From positions 9,213 through 73,212 of the forward strand of contig CBFGVX010000002.1 of assembly GCA_965652425.1 (NCBI GenBank): a stretch of DNA of 64,000 nt, in the 5' to 3' direction. Both the position numbers and the translations under genes were made by a program. The DNA comes from JANSXG01 sp965652425. GTDB lineage: Bacteria; Planctomycetota; Phycisphaerae; Phycisphaerales; UBA1924. Numbering within the stretch: the stretch's first letter is position 1; every line of letters begins with the position of its first letter. The notes under the pieces were generated by a model. It ran no database searches. It saw only the letters and a list, made by a program, of their open reading frames with translations, and was not told the origin of the DNA. Below are positions 9,875-18,419 of the stretch, piece by piece.

Positions 9875-11362
9875 TCAGGGCAGCGTATCGTCGAGTTCGC
9901 CGGCTCGGACCGCATCGAGGACGAGCCGGCGGTCGGCGTCGTTGATCACGCCGTCGCAGGTCAGATCCAGCAACCGGCGCTCGGCGGTGTACAGATCCTC
10001 GACATCGACTATCCCGTCGCGGTTCTGATCGGGCGAGGAGACGGTGAGCACCTCGATCCGCGCCAGCGGGTCGCCGACCGGGACCTGCTGCCAGCTCAGC
10101 GCGGGCATGGCGATCCACGCCGCCTCGGCGAACGACAGACCGCTGATGAGCATCGAGCGCGTCAGGAACTCCATGTCCGGCACCGAGAACGAGAACGGCT
10201 CGGCGACATGCCCGATGGTGAACGATCCGCCCTTGGCGATGAAGTCGAGCACCTGGCCCTGCCCACCGCGCGGCTGGCCGTTGATGATGCTGTTGCCGTT
10301 GAAGGACTCGATGCTGAGGAACATCGCCGCGGGGTGGAACTCGTAGGTCTGGAGGTAAGTCCCGCCGCCGGGCGGGTCCTCGCCTCGCCCGTTGACATCG
10401 TGGTTCTCGCCGTAGGAGCCGAATACGATGAGCGGGCGTAGCGTGTCGTTCTGCTCGGGCCCGGTGATGAAATCGAAGGTGCGATCGAGCTGGCCGCTCC
10501 ATCCCCCCTGCGTGAGAAAGCCGTTGGTGCGCACATAATCAGCGAGGGCCGGGAAGCTCGGAGGCAGACCGGATTCGTCGAGCATGTTCGAGCCGGCAGA
10601 GAACGCGTCCAGAAGCAGCTGCCCCTCGCAGCGTGTCGCCGTGAGATGCTGGGAGCGCCGGATCAGCTTCTCGATTTCGTCCACCGCGCTCGTGTCCTCG
10701 CCCGGGGCCGAGTCCAGCCGGCAGGTCAGGTACATCGATCCCGGTGTCAGCCCGGTCGCGACCCACGAGACCGGACCGCCGGGAACACTCACCTGCGTGA
10801 ACTCGCGAGGCGTGCGAATCTGCGAGCGGCTGTACCCGGTGATGGGCTGGATCTGCGTGTGGTACGGGTTGTCGATGAGCCCGAAGTGACGCTGGAGCAG
10901 CGGCGATGCCCCGGAGGCCTCGAGGTCTTGCTGCAGCAGCGTCAGTTCCGATTCCACGCTCGCGAAGCTGGAGTTGAGCGATCCGCCGAACTCGTTGGCC
11001 CCATCGATGCGCGTCGGCACGCCACGCGTGGTCAGGATGACGATGATCTGCTGGGACAGGTCGGGCCCGCCGGTGTTGCCGTTGATGAATTCCCGCAGCG
11101 GGTTGCGGATGCAGTCCAGGTACTGCTGACGGGTGACGGTTCCGCCGGTGAGCGAGCACCCGGCACCGGCGATGTCGAAGCTGATCACCCCCGGGTACGC
11201 CGCGACATACAGATCGTGGACCGCGACCGAATCGGGGACATCCGAGTTGTAGACCAGCAGCACATGCTCGGGACCGAGCGAGCCGCCGGCCAACGCAGCG
11301 GGCGCGGCCAGCAGCCCCAGCGCTGCGAAGAGACCGGTTCTTCGAATTGGCGTCTGCTTCAT
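9875..11362 (-). CDS. Secreted TIGR03790-like protein with dockerin-like C-terminal repeats
   Basis: 495 residues from the ATG at 11362 (in-frame ATGs at 11374 and 11383 are possible; 11362 gives the cleanest signal peptide, FAALGLLAAPAALA). The N-terminal part (GPEHVLLVYNSDVPDSVAVHDLYVAAYPGV) recalls the TIGR03790 family found in planctomycete and deltaproteobacterial secretomes. The last 50 residues contain two EF-hand-like calcium loops (DQNRDGIVDVED and DLTCDGVINDAD), the spacing of a type I dockerin. Planctomycetes often carry such repeats on exported proteins without a recognisable cellulosome. Function unknown. Confidence 0.65.
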   Translation of the reverse strand: MKQTPIRRTGLFAALGLLAAPAALAGGSLGPEHVLLVYNSDVPDSVAVHDLYVAAYPGVISFDIAGAGCSLTGGTVTRQQYLDCIRNPLREFINGNTGGPDLSQQIIVILTTRGVPTRIDGANEFGGSLNSSFASVESELTLLQQDLEASGASPLLQRHFGLIDNPYHTQIQPITGYSRSQIRTPREFTQVSVPGGPVSWVATGLTPGSMYLTCRLDSAPGEDTSAVDEIEKLIRRSQHLTATRCEGQLLLDAFSAGSNMLDESGLPPSFPALADYVRTNGFLTQGGWSGQLDRTFDFITGPEQNDTLRPLIVFGSYGENHDVNGRGEDPPGGGTYLQTYEFHPAAMFLSIESFNGNSIINGQPRGGQGQVLDFIAKGGSFTIGHVAEPFSFSVPDMEFLTRSMLISGLSFAEAAWIAMPALSWQQVPVGDPLARIEVLTVSSPDQNRDGIVDVEDLYTAERRLLDLTCDGVINDADRRLVLDAVRAGELDDTLP

Positions 11363-11450
11363 GAGTGCTCTCATCCTCAGCATCGATCCTCTGCTCGGGC
11401 CAGCGCCCTCAGCGCTTGCGGCCAGTCCTCGCTCCTGTCATCGTGCCATC

Positions 11451-11771
11451 ATGACTCCGACTGTGGACCATCATCCCGATTCCACGCCGTTCCGCCCCGT
11501 CTGCCGGATGCGGATCAAGGCCATACCCGGCGCCAGACGCCCCGGGTTGGGCGGGTTGATCGGTGATCGTCTCAAGGTCAAGGTGAACGCGCCCCCGGAG
11601 GATGGCAAGGCGAACGCCGCGATTTGTCGGCTGATTGCGGCGAAACTCGGTCTGAAACTCGCCCAGATCACCGTGGAAACCGGGGCTACCGACCGAGAAA
11701 AAACCCTCCGGCTGGAGGGGATTGATCGAACGGATGCCGTTCGGCTGCTTGGCTTGGAGGGCGGCGAGTAA
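11451..11771 (+). CDS. DUF167 / YggU family protein
   Basis: 106 residues if started at ATG 11451; the conserved domain itself begins at about residue 20 (MRIKAIPGARRPG). Family hallmarks are RLKVKVNAPPEDGKANAA and a C-terminal EKTLRLEG strand. DUF167 proteins are small alpha/beta proteins of unknown function, found widely in bacteria and eukaryotes. It ends 4 bases from the ftsH stop on the opposite strand. Confidence 0.85.
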   Translation: MTPTVDHHPDSTPFRPVCRMRIKAIPGARRPGLGGLIGDRLKVKVNAPPEDGKANAAICRLIAAKLGLKLAQITVETGATDREKTLRLEGIDRTDAVRLLGLEGGE

Positions 11772-11775
11772 CGGA

Positions 11776-13851
11776 TCAGGCCGGGGAAGGCAGCGCGTTG
11801 CCCAGGGACTCGTCGCCGTCGTCGGTGGCCGTGCGGCCCGGCTTGTCCTCGGAAGCGCGTCTGCCAGCGTCCTTCTTGGACTCCGCCGCGAGCAGATCGC
11901 TCACGCTCGGCTTGCCCAAGGGCTCGCCGCGCATCAGTCGGTGGACATCGTCGGCGTCGAGATTCTCATGTTTCAGCAGCGCCTCCGCGACCGCTTCGAC
12001 CTTCTCCCAGTTCTCGAACAGCATGCGCTCGGCGTCCTGGTAGGCCTCCGCGGCGTAGCGACGAATTTCCTCATCGATGATCCGCGCGGTCTCGTCCGAA
12101 TATTCGCGCTCGATGTAGCCGGCGGAATCCTCGCTGGGTGAATACTTCACGAAGCCGAGCTTCTCGCTCATGCCCCACTCGAGCACCATCGCCTTGGCCA
12201 TCTGCGTGAGTTGCTTGATGTCCATGGAAGCGCCAGACGACACATCGTCGGTCTTGCGTTTCTCGGCGATCCGTCCGCCGCAGACGACGCGCATGGTCGC
12301 CATGATGTACTTGAGGCCGTAGCCGTACCGGTCCTTCTCGGGCAGACTGAAGGTCGCGCCCATGGATTGGCCGCGCGGGATGATCGTGACCTTGTGCAGC
12401 GGATCGGCATCGGGGAGGATCGCCTGCAGCACGGCGTGGCCGGCTTCGTGGTACGCGGTCGCGATGCGTTCCTTCTCTTCGATCACGCGGCTCTTCTGCG
12501 AGCGCCCGTAGCGGACCTTGTCGCGGGCCTCTTCGAGGTCCTCGTGCTCGATGAAATCCTTCTCCTGCAGCGTCGCGATGATCGCGCCCTCGTTCATGAT
12601 CGCGGCGAGTTCAGCGCCGGAGAACATGGGCGTCGCGCGGGCGATCCGCTCCAGATTCACATTCGGCCCGAGCTTCACCTTCTTGGCGTGGACCTTCAGG
12701 ATCTCGTAGCGACCCTTCACATCGGGCATCGGCACGGTCACATGCCGGTCGAAACGGCCGGGACGGGTCAACGCGGGGTCGAGCACATCGGGCCGGTTGG
12801 TCGACGCGATCACGATGACCTGATCGCTGGTTTCGAAGCCGTCCATCTCGACGAGGATGGCGTTGAGGGTCTGCTCGCGTTCGTCGTTGCCGCCCGAGGA
12901 GATCCCGCCTCCACGCCGGCGCCCGACGGCGTCGATTTCGTCGAGGAAGATGATGCAGGGAGAGCTTTCCTTGGCCTGCTTGAACAGGTCGCGCACGCGG
13001 CTGGCCCCCACGCCGACGAACATCTCCACGAAGTCCGAGCCGGAGATCGTGAAGAACGGCACATCGGCCTCACCGGCGATGGCTTTGGCCAGCAGCGTCT
13101 TGCCGCAGCCGGGCTGGCCCGAGAGCAGCACGCCGCGCGGCACGCGCCCGCCCAGACGCATGAACTTCTTGGGGTATCGCAGGAACTCGACGATCTCCTG
13201 GAGCTCTTCCTTGGCCTCGGAGATGCCCGCGACATCATCGAAGGTGATGTTGGTGGACTCCTTGGACAGGATGCGATGACGCGACTTGCCGAAGTTGCCG
13301 ATCATCCCGCCGCCGCCCGACGCCGAACGCAGCCCGCGGATCAGGAAGAACCACAGCAGGATCATGATCACGAAGAAGAACAGCAGGGGGCTGAGCAGGA
13401 TCCGCAGCCAGATGCTCGGGGGGCCGGCGTCCTTCCACTCGATGCCCGCCTCGTTCATGCGGCGGATGGCCTCGGAGCGCGAGGCCTCATCCGGGCTGAC
13501 CACCACCCGAACGCTCTTCTCCTGAACATTGTCGATGCTGCTCTTGACCTTGGCGCTGATCGCCGAGGATTCGAGCACCACCTCCGTCAGACTGTTCTCC
13601 TGGTGGTAGGCGATCAGTTCGTTGTAGGTGATTGTTTCGGGCTTGGGACCCAGCGCGTTGAACGCGAACAGCGTCAGCAGGACCAGCGCCAGAAGCAGGA
13701 AGATCCCCGCCGGGCCTCGCGGAGGACGAGTGCCAGCCGTGGGAGCGATCTTCTCGGGCTTGCCGGGAGCACCCTTTTGAGGGGTTTTGTATTTGCCCGG
13801 TCCCCCTCGGGGAGGGGTGTCGTATTTCCCGGGGCCTCGTTGATCTGACAT
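11776..13851 (-). CDS. ftsH: ATP-dependent zinc metalloprotease FtsH
   Basis: 691 residues. Membrane-anchored AAA+ protease that degrades misassembled membrane proteins and selected regulators. Two TM helices flank a periplasmic domain (about 48-68 and 160-180). The AAA module has Walker A GQPGCGKT (about 245), Walker B IIFLDEID, the pore motif MFVGVG and the SRH (RPGRFDRH). The zinc site HEAGH is near residue 466. Two details are odd: the Walker A carries Cys where most FtsH have Thr (GPPGTGKT), and the N-terminal 35 residues are a basic Gly-Pro-Lys repeat (GPGKYDTPP, GPGKYKTPQ, GAPGKPEK) before the first TM. Start ATG at 13851. An inverted repeat sits 45 bases upstream. Confidence 0.97.
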   Translation of the reverse strand: MSDQRGPGKYDTPPRGGPGKYKTPQKGAPGKPEKIAPTAGTRPPRGPAGIFLLLALVLLTLFAFNALGPKPETITYNELIAYHQENSLTEVVLESSAISAKVKSSIDNVQEKSVRVVVSPDEASRSEAIRRMNEAGIEWKDAGPPSIWLRILLSPLLFFFVIMILLWFFLIRGLRSASGGGGMIGNFGKSRHRILSKESTNITFDDVAGISEAKEELQEIVEFLRYPKKFMRLGGRVPRGVLLSGQPGCGKTLLAKAIAGEADVPFFTISGSDFVEMFVGVGASRVRDLFKQAKESSPCIIFLDEIDAVGRRRGGGISSGGNDEREQTLNAILVEMDGFETSDQVIVIASTNRPDVLDPALTRPGRFDRHVTVPMPDVKGRYEILKVHAKKVKLGPNVNLERIARATPMFSGAELAAIMNEGAIIATLQEKDFIEHEDLEEARDKVRYGRSQKSRVIEEKERIATAYHEAGHAVLQAILPDADPLHKVTIIPRGQSMGATFSLPEKDRYGYGLKYIMATMRVVCGGRIAEKRKTDDVSSGASMDIKQLTQMAKAMVLEWGMSEKLGFVKYSPSEDSAGYIEREYSDETARIIDEEIRRYAAEAYQDAERMLFENWEKVEAVAEALLKHENLDADDVHRLMRGEPLGKPSVSDLLAAESKKDAGRRASEDKPGRTATDDGDESLGNALPSPA

Positions 13852-13895
13852 AGTGCTTTCCGTGCTTGTGAGCGTCGAACCCGATCAGACGGGCC

Positions 13896-13915
13896 GAGGA
13901 TCGGTCCCGATCCTC
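13896..13915. promoter_or_regulatory. Near-perfect inverted repeat in the ftsH 5' region
   Basis: GAGGATCGG and CCGATCCTC face each other across 2 bases, 45 bases before the ftsH ATG. As DNA it could be an operator; as RNA it could form a 5'-UTR hairpin. No regulator can be assigned. Confidence 0.35.
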
Positions 13916-14017
13916 TGTTCATTCGTCTCCGCAGCCCGATGGGTTCACCCCAGATCGGTCCGCGGCGGATATTCCCTCGATTCTAGGCAGGGAACAGCGG
14001 GTTTCTGACTGCCAGAA

Positions 14018-14563
14018 TCACCAGTCGGTCCGCAATTCGGCAACGATGTCCCGAGCGAGTTGGTCGATGGTCGCCCGCTGGCCCGACTCGACGCGTTCCC
14101 CGGCGAGGCGATCCGGGACGAAGGATTCCGCCGCCCGGAAGTTCGACCGGGCCAGGATCACCCGGCCGTCCCGCCGATCCTTGAACTCGAAGGTCACCCC
14201 GAGGTCGTAGGCGTACTGCTCGATCAGGCCAGTCTCCGAATCGGTCCCCAGCACGCGAAGGTCCGCGCTGGTGATGCTCCCCGCGAGCTCGGTCTGGGCC
14301 CGCTCGCGATTCACAACGCGCCACGGCGTGGAACGGTGGATCTCCTTCACGATCGCTTCGGTCAGTTGGAACTCGATCCCGTGCTCGAAGGTGGGGTTGT
14401 CGAAAATCGGGACCGCAACCGTGCGGATGCTCTGGTCGTAGGCGGATGCGAACGCGTATCCGTTCGTCGGATCGCCCGCGCAGCCGGAGAGAGTCCCGAC
14501 GGACAGAACGCCGACGCTCAGCGTCAACAATGAAACGCGATGAAGCGACCGCCCGTTGATCAC
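14018..14563 (-). CDS. LptE-like LPS-assembly lipoprotein
   Basis: 181 residues, starting at a GTG (14563) that overlaps the stop of the upstream gene as GTGA, so the pair is probably translationally coupled. The lipobox LSGC gives a mature Cys near residue 28. The body (SIRTVAVPIFDNPTFEHGIEFQLTEAIVKEI, then AQTELAGSITSADL) matches the LptE/RlpB-like family of planctomycetes. LptE plugs the LptD barrel for LPS export at the outer membrane. Whether this organism makes LPS is not shown by the window; the call is by family pattern. Confidence 0.8.
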   Translation of the reverse strand: MINGRSLHRVSLLTLSVGVLSVGTLSGCAGDPTNGYAFASAYDQSIRTVAVPIFDNPTFEHGIEFQLTEAIVKEIHRSTPWRVVNRERAQTELAGSITSADLRVLGTDSETGLIEQYAYDLGVTFEFKDRRDGRVILARSNFRAAESFVPDRLAGERVESGQRATIDQLARDIVAELRTDW

Positions 14564-15735
14564 GGCTCACCGCCTTCCTGCTCGGCGCTCTCGTCCGGAG
14601 TGCGCTCCGATTCGGATTCGGGGTCCGGCTGCGCATCGCTCTCGCCCTCGATCGGCACGGCACGCGCCGGGCCTTCGATGATGATGCCTCCCGCCGGCCG
14701 ATCGTCGGCCTTCGATGGCTGGGGAATCTCCCAGCCCCGCTGTTCGAGCAGATTCCGAGCCGTCAACGCCGCCGAGGTCCGGGGGTAGGCCCCGACCAGT
14801 CGCCTCAGAGTCAGACGCGCGGCGGGGAGTTCGTCGGTCTGCAGGTAATACTCGGCCGCGACGAGCTGCTGCGCTGCCAGCGACTCGTCCAGCCGCTCGA
14901 CCAGTGCGCTGTTCAGCCCGGTCTCCGCCGCGTCCGCCGGATACTCTCGCTCGTACCGCCGGATGCGGACCTGAGCATCGAGGAGGCCCGAGGCGTCGTA
15001 CTGCGGCCCCTTGAACCGGGCGATATCCGAGTAAATCCGCCGACGAGCGGCGTGGCGCACATTCGGGCCGTCGGGGAAGTTCTCGATGTACAGCCCGTAG
15101 GCCTCGCTCGCCAGACCGATCTCCCGACGCTTGTAGTAAAAGTCCGCCAGCTCGATCGCCGCCCGCTCGGCGAGCTGGCTGCCGGGCATCCGTTCCTGCA
15201 CCCGGATGAACAGCTCGATGGCGATATCGCTCGCGTCGAACGCACGGATGCCCCAGCCGCGACGCTTCAGGCCGTCGGCGTAGCGCAGCGCGATCGCCAG
15301 CTCGCGCTCGACCGCTCGCTCGAATTCATCAGATCCCGGGTATTCGCGGAGCAGCTCTTCATAGTCGTAGAGCGCTCGGAACTCCTCGTCGGAGGCAACC
15401 AGCGCATCCCCGCGCGCGAGCAGCGCGGCGGGCATCAAGGGGTCACGGGAATCGGGGCGAGACTCGATCCATTCGGTGAGCATCCGCCGGGCCCGCCCCG
15501 CGTTACCTTCCAGTATCAGCCGCCGTGCCTCCGCGATGGTCCACTCGCTCGAGCCCTCGATCGGGGCATCCTCGAGTTGCCAGTCGCGGTTGGCCAACTC
15601 TGGATCTCGCCCCGGTTCGAGTCGATAGGTTCGGGATTGCGCTTCGGCGGTCGGGGCCGCGCCCAGCACCAGCACGCAGATCATCGCGCTGAACCCGGCT
15701 TTTCCCAAGACAATCGGCAGACTTCGCTTGAGCAT
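14560..15735 (-). CDS. BamD-like TPR envelope protein
   Basis: 391 residues from the ATG at 15735, which opens on a signal peptide ending near TAEAQS. The frame continues far upstream, but that part overlaps the divergent lipid kinase gene and is spurious. The middle is built of tetratricopeptide-like helices (ALYDYEELLREYPGSDEFERAVERELAIALRYADG; FIRVQERMPGSQLAERAAIELADFYYKR), the layout of the BamD/YfiO outer-membrane assembly lipoproteins and CpoB-like periplasmic proteins. No lipobox is evident. The last 60 residues are acidic, Pro/Glu-rich and probably disordered. Co-transcribed with the LptE-like gene by a 4-base overlap, suggesting a joint envelope-assembly role. Confidence 0.7.
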   Translation of the reverse strand: MLKRSLPIVLGKAGFSAMICVLVLGAAPTAEAQSRTYRLEPGRDPELANRDWQLEDAPIEGSSEWTIAEARRLILEGNAGRARRMLTEWIESRPDSRDPLMPAALLARGDALVASDEEFRALYDYEELLREYPGSDEFERAVERELAIALRYADGLKRRGWGIRAFDASDIAIELFIRVQERMPGSQLAERAAIELADFYYKRREIGLASEAYGLYIENFPDGPNVRHAARRRIYSDIARFKGPQYDASGLLDAQVRIRRYEREYPADAAETGLNSALVERLDESLAAQQLVAAEYYLQTDELPAARLTLRRLVGAYPRTSAALTARNLLEQRGWEIPQPSKADDRPAGGIIIEGPARAVPIEGESDAQPDPESESERTPDESAEQEGGEP

Positions 15736-15807
15736 GCCCGATACGATACGCGGAGCAGTGAGGCCTTGCCCACTGCGGGACGGACCGATCCTCAAAGCCG
15801 GTGACGC

Positions 15808-16848
15808 ATGAAGCTCGTCGTGGTGTTCAATCCCAGCTCGGGGCGAGGCCGTGGCCCCGCGTACGCCCGCACCCTGGACCACGCGCTCGGTGATCGCGGC
15901 GATGGGCACGAAATCGAGCTGGTCGAGGTCGGAGCCGCGGCGGTCCGCCGGGATCTGGTCGCGGTGCTTGAAGGGCGCGCTGAACAGGGGCAGGAGCCCC
16001 GAAAGCGAACCCCTGCCGACGGGCTGATCGTCATCGGCGGTGACGGCACCGTGCATTCCTGCGCCGCCGCTGCCGCCAGGACCGGAACTCCGCTCTATCA
16101 CTTCCCTACCGGCACGGAGAACCTGTTCGCCCGCGAATTCGGGATGGACCGCCGACTGGAGACCGTTCGCGCTGCGATCGAGAACCTCAAGCGTCACGAG
16201 CTCGCCGGGCGCCCGATGCCGAGGGTCGACCTTGCCCGCTGCAACGGGCGCACATTCCTGCTCATGGCCTCGGTCGGCATCGACGCGAACATCGTTCATC
16301 GGTTGTGCCGCAATCGGGTCGGGCGCATCACACACCTGAGTTACGCCCCGCACATCCTCGCCGAGCTGGTCCGGCCCTGGAGCCGACCCCTCACGATCAC
16401 GGTGGACGGCGTGCGGATCGTGGACCGGCAGCGAGGCATGGTCGTCGTGGCGAACTCCCGGCAATACGCCATGCGCATGGACCCCGCACGGCGCGCGGAC
16501 ATGGCCGATGGCAAGCTCGATGTGGTGTTTTTCCCGGCATCGCACTGGACGCTGCTCGCCCTCTGGCTGCTCCGGGCCCGCATGGGAAGGCATCTGATTT
16601 CGAAGAAGCTGGTCTATCGAACCGGCCAGACCATCCGCATCGAATCGCACGGCGGCGAGATGGTCTACCAGCTCGACGGAGAGGCCCCCGCCGCGAGCGC
16701 GAAGGAAGCCGCTGACCAGCCGGCGACCACACCGCTCATGCTGAGCGTCGAGCCGGAGGTCGTGCCGATCATGGTGCCGCACCACATCGCCCTGCCCTCC
16801 AGCAGCGGCACCGTGCGCACCGACACCGCGAGTGCGGCGTTGGCCTGA
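15808..16848 (+). CDS. Diacylglycerol/sphingosine kinase-family lipid kinase (YegS-like)
   Basis: 346 residues. The catalytic domain begins at once with VVVFNPSSGRGRG, followed by the nucleotide motif IVIGGDGTVHS (about residue 72) and the FPTGTENLFARE segment, where the family normally has GTGND(L/F)AR. SVGIDANIV is the conserved second-domain strand. Such enzymes phosphorylate a lipid hydroxyl from ATP at the inner membrane face; the substrate could be diacylglycerol, phosphatidylglycerol or a sphingoid base. The last 60 residues are an unrelated low-complexity tail. Divergent from the BamD-like gene with 72 bases between starts. Confidence 0.88.
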   Translation: MKLVVVFNPSSGRGRGPAYARTLDHALGDRGDGHEIELVEVGAAAVRRDLVAVLEGRAEQGQEPRKRTPADGLIVIGGDGTVHSCAAAAARTGTPLYHFPTGTENLFAREFGMDRRLETVRAAIENLKRHELAGRPMPRVDLARCNGRTFLLMASVGIDANIVHRLCRNRVGRITHLSYAPHILAELVRPWSRPLTITVDGVRIVDRQRGMVVVANSRQYAMRMDPARRADMADGKLDVVFFPASHWTLLALWLLRARMGRHLISKKLVYRTGQTIRIESHGGEMVYQLDGEAPAASAKEAADQPATTPLMLSVEPEVVPIMVPHHIALPSSSGTVRTDTASAALA

Positions 16849-16869
16849 TGTTCACACCGTCATCGTTGC

Positions 16870-18090
16870 TCAGCGGCCGCCGCGCTTGGGCTTGCTCTGA
16901 GGTGGCGGGGCCGGCTCGGTTTCTTCGTCGGAACGGCGCGTGCGGAACTCGCCGCTGTCCCCGGCCCCGGGCTCGTTGTTGACGCGGCCGAAGATCAGCC
17001 GCCCGGCGCTGGTCTGCATCGTCGAGGTCACGATGAGCTGCACTTCGCGCCCGATGAAGTCCGCGCCGTTTTCGGCGACGATCATCGTGCCGTCTTCGAG
17101 GTAGCCCACACCCTGTCCCTGCTGCTCGCCGGGCTTGATCAGGTGGACCGACAGCGGCTCGCCGGGGATCACGCTCGGCTTGAGGGCGTTGGCGAGGTCG
17201 TGGATGTTCATCGAGGCGACGCCCTGGATGCTGGCGACGCGCACCAGCCCGGCGTCCGTGGTCATGATCGAGCCGGGCATGAGCTTGCCCAGCTCGACGA
17301 GCATCTGGTCCACATCCTTGCCCGGCACGATGGTCGCATCGATGGTGATGTCCATCCGCGGGTTCTTCTGGAGCTTGCCGAGGATGTCCAGACCCCGGCG
17401 CCCCCGCGCCCGCTTGAGTTTGTCGCCCGAGTCGCTCAGGGTCTGGAGCTCGTCGATCACAAAGCGCGGGACCACCAGCGGCACCTGGAGCAGCCCGACC
17501 TCGGAGATATCGAGGATCCGCCCGTCGATGAGGGCCGAGGTGTCGAGGATGAAGGGCTTGGTGCCCCGGATCTGCTTGGCGAACTCCACATAGGGGATGA
17601 CCAGGCGGAAGTCGTCCTGCGTCTGGAGGATGGTCGAGGCCCCGAGGTACGACAGACCGAGGCCGAGGATGACCTTCACCAGCAGCGAAACCCGCGCCAC
17701 GAACGCCTGCTGCTCGGAGGGGGTTCCCGAGTCCAGATAGAAGACATTGACGAAGAAATCGATCAGCAGGCCGAGGAGGATGGTCAGGATCAGCCCCGCA
17801 AAGGCCCCGAAGAGGATCGCCGAGACCGCGCTGAGTTTCTTGCGGTTGGTCAGGATGTCCAGCCCGGTGACGATGAAAAAGAAGATCGCCGTGCCGCCCG
17901 CCAGCAGCCACCAGTAGTTGCTGAGCTGGATACCCGAACTGGTTTCGGTGGACTCGGAGACGATGCCCAGCGCGACCACCACGCTGAGCAGGATCACGAA
18001 GACGATGCGCAGGTACCCGATCAGGCGGTCGCGCTGCATCTCCTCACGGTCTCGCTCGCGGTTCATCGTTACCGGGCGTTCGCTGTCCAT
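16870..18090 (-). CDS. PIN-TRAM membrane protein (YacL family)
   Basis: 406 residues. Four TM helices occupy about residues 24-145, followed by a PIN nuclease-like domain (ILDTSALIDGRILDI; DELQTLSDSGDKLKRARGRRGLDIL; IMTTDAGLVRVA) with its acidic residues, then a C-terminal TRAM segment (GQGVGYLEDGTMIVAENG). This matches Bacillus YacL-type proteins, putative membrane-tethered RNases of unknown target. The tail is Pro/Lys-rich. An alternative start is the ATG at 18066. It converges with the lipid kinase gene. Confidence 0.88.
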   Translation of the reverse strand: MDSERPVTMNRERDREEMQRDRLIGYLRIVFVILLSVVVALGIVSESTETSSGIQLSNYWWLLAGGTAIFFFIVTGLDILTNRKKLSAVSAILFGAFAGLILTILLGLLIDFFVNVFYLDSGTPSEQQAFVARVSLLVKVILGLGLSYLGASTILQTQDDFRLVIPYVEFAKQIRGTKPFILDTSALIDGRILDISEVGLLQVPLVVPRFVIDELQTLSDSGDKLKRARGRRGLDILGKLQKNPRMDITIDATIVPGKDVDQMLVELGKLMPGSIMTTDAGLVRVASIQGVASMNIHDLANALKPSVIPGEPLSVHLIKPGEQQGQGVGYLEDGTMIVAENGADFIGREVQLIVTSTMQTSAGRLIFGRVNNEPGAGDSGEFRTRRSDEETEPAPPPQSKPKRGGR

Positions 18091-18261
18091 CGATCCTCAT
18101 TTCCAGCGGGCAAGCCGATTTCCGGCCTCGCCCGGACTATCACGAGCAGGTGTACAGAGTCTATCGGCAGATGATGCGGCAATGGGTTTCCCCACCGCAG
18201 ATCACCTACGAACCCACGCTCGCTGGAGGTTCGATACAATCTCCCGTCCGCGAGTTCGCTC

Positions 18262-18380
18262 GCATCGGTTGGCGGCCGGGCCCGTTGCACGGGTGGCTCG
18301 TGAATCGGGTCAGGCCTTGATCGGAGCAGCCCTAAGCGGAAGCTGCCCGGTGCCGGCGGTGTCCTGGTCGCCAACCGAGT
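18262..18380 (+). ncRNA. ffs: Signal recognition particle RNA (small bacterial type)
   Basis: The conserved domain IV sequence is present (GGGTCAGG, then AGCAGCCCTAAGCGG and GGTGCCGG). The ends pair over ten bases (TCGGTTGGCG at 18265-18274 with CGCCAACCGA at 18369-18378), which defines the extent. A TACAAT -10 box lies at 18235-18240, and a T-rich tract (TTTTTTCGTTTTT) follows at about 18394. The RNA binds Ffh to target nascent membrane proteins. The apical loop is atypical: the usual GGAA tetraloop context is replaced (bases 18315-18324). Boundaries are approximate. Confidence 0.85.
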
Positions 18381-18419
18381 CGAGCGGCTCGCGTTTTTTC
18401 GTTTTTGCCGGGATTGCCC

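Noticed and set aside
9859..9878. Hairpin CTGATCC/GGATCAG between convergent genes as a bidirectional terminator
   Set aside because: No T-tract on either strand; too weak to call.
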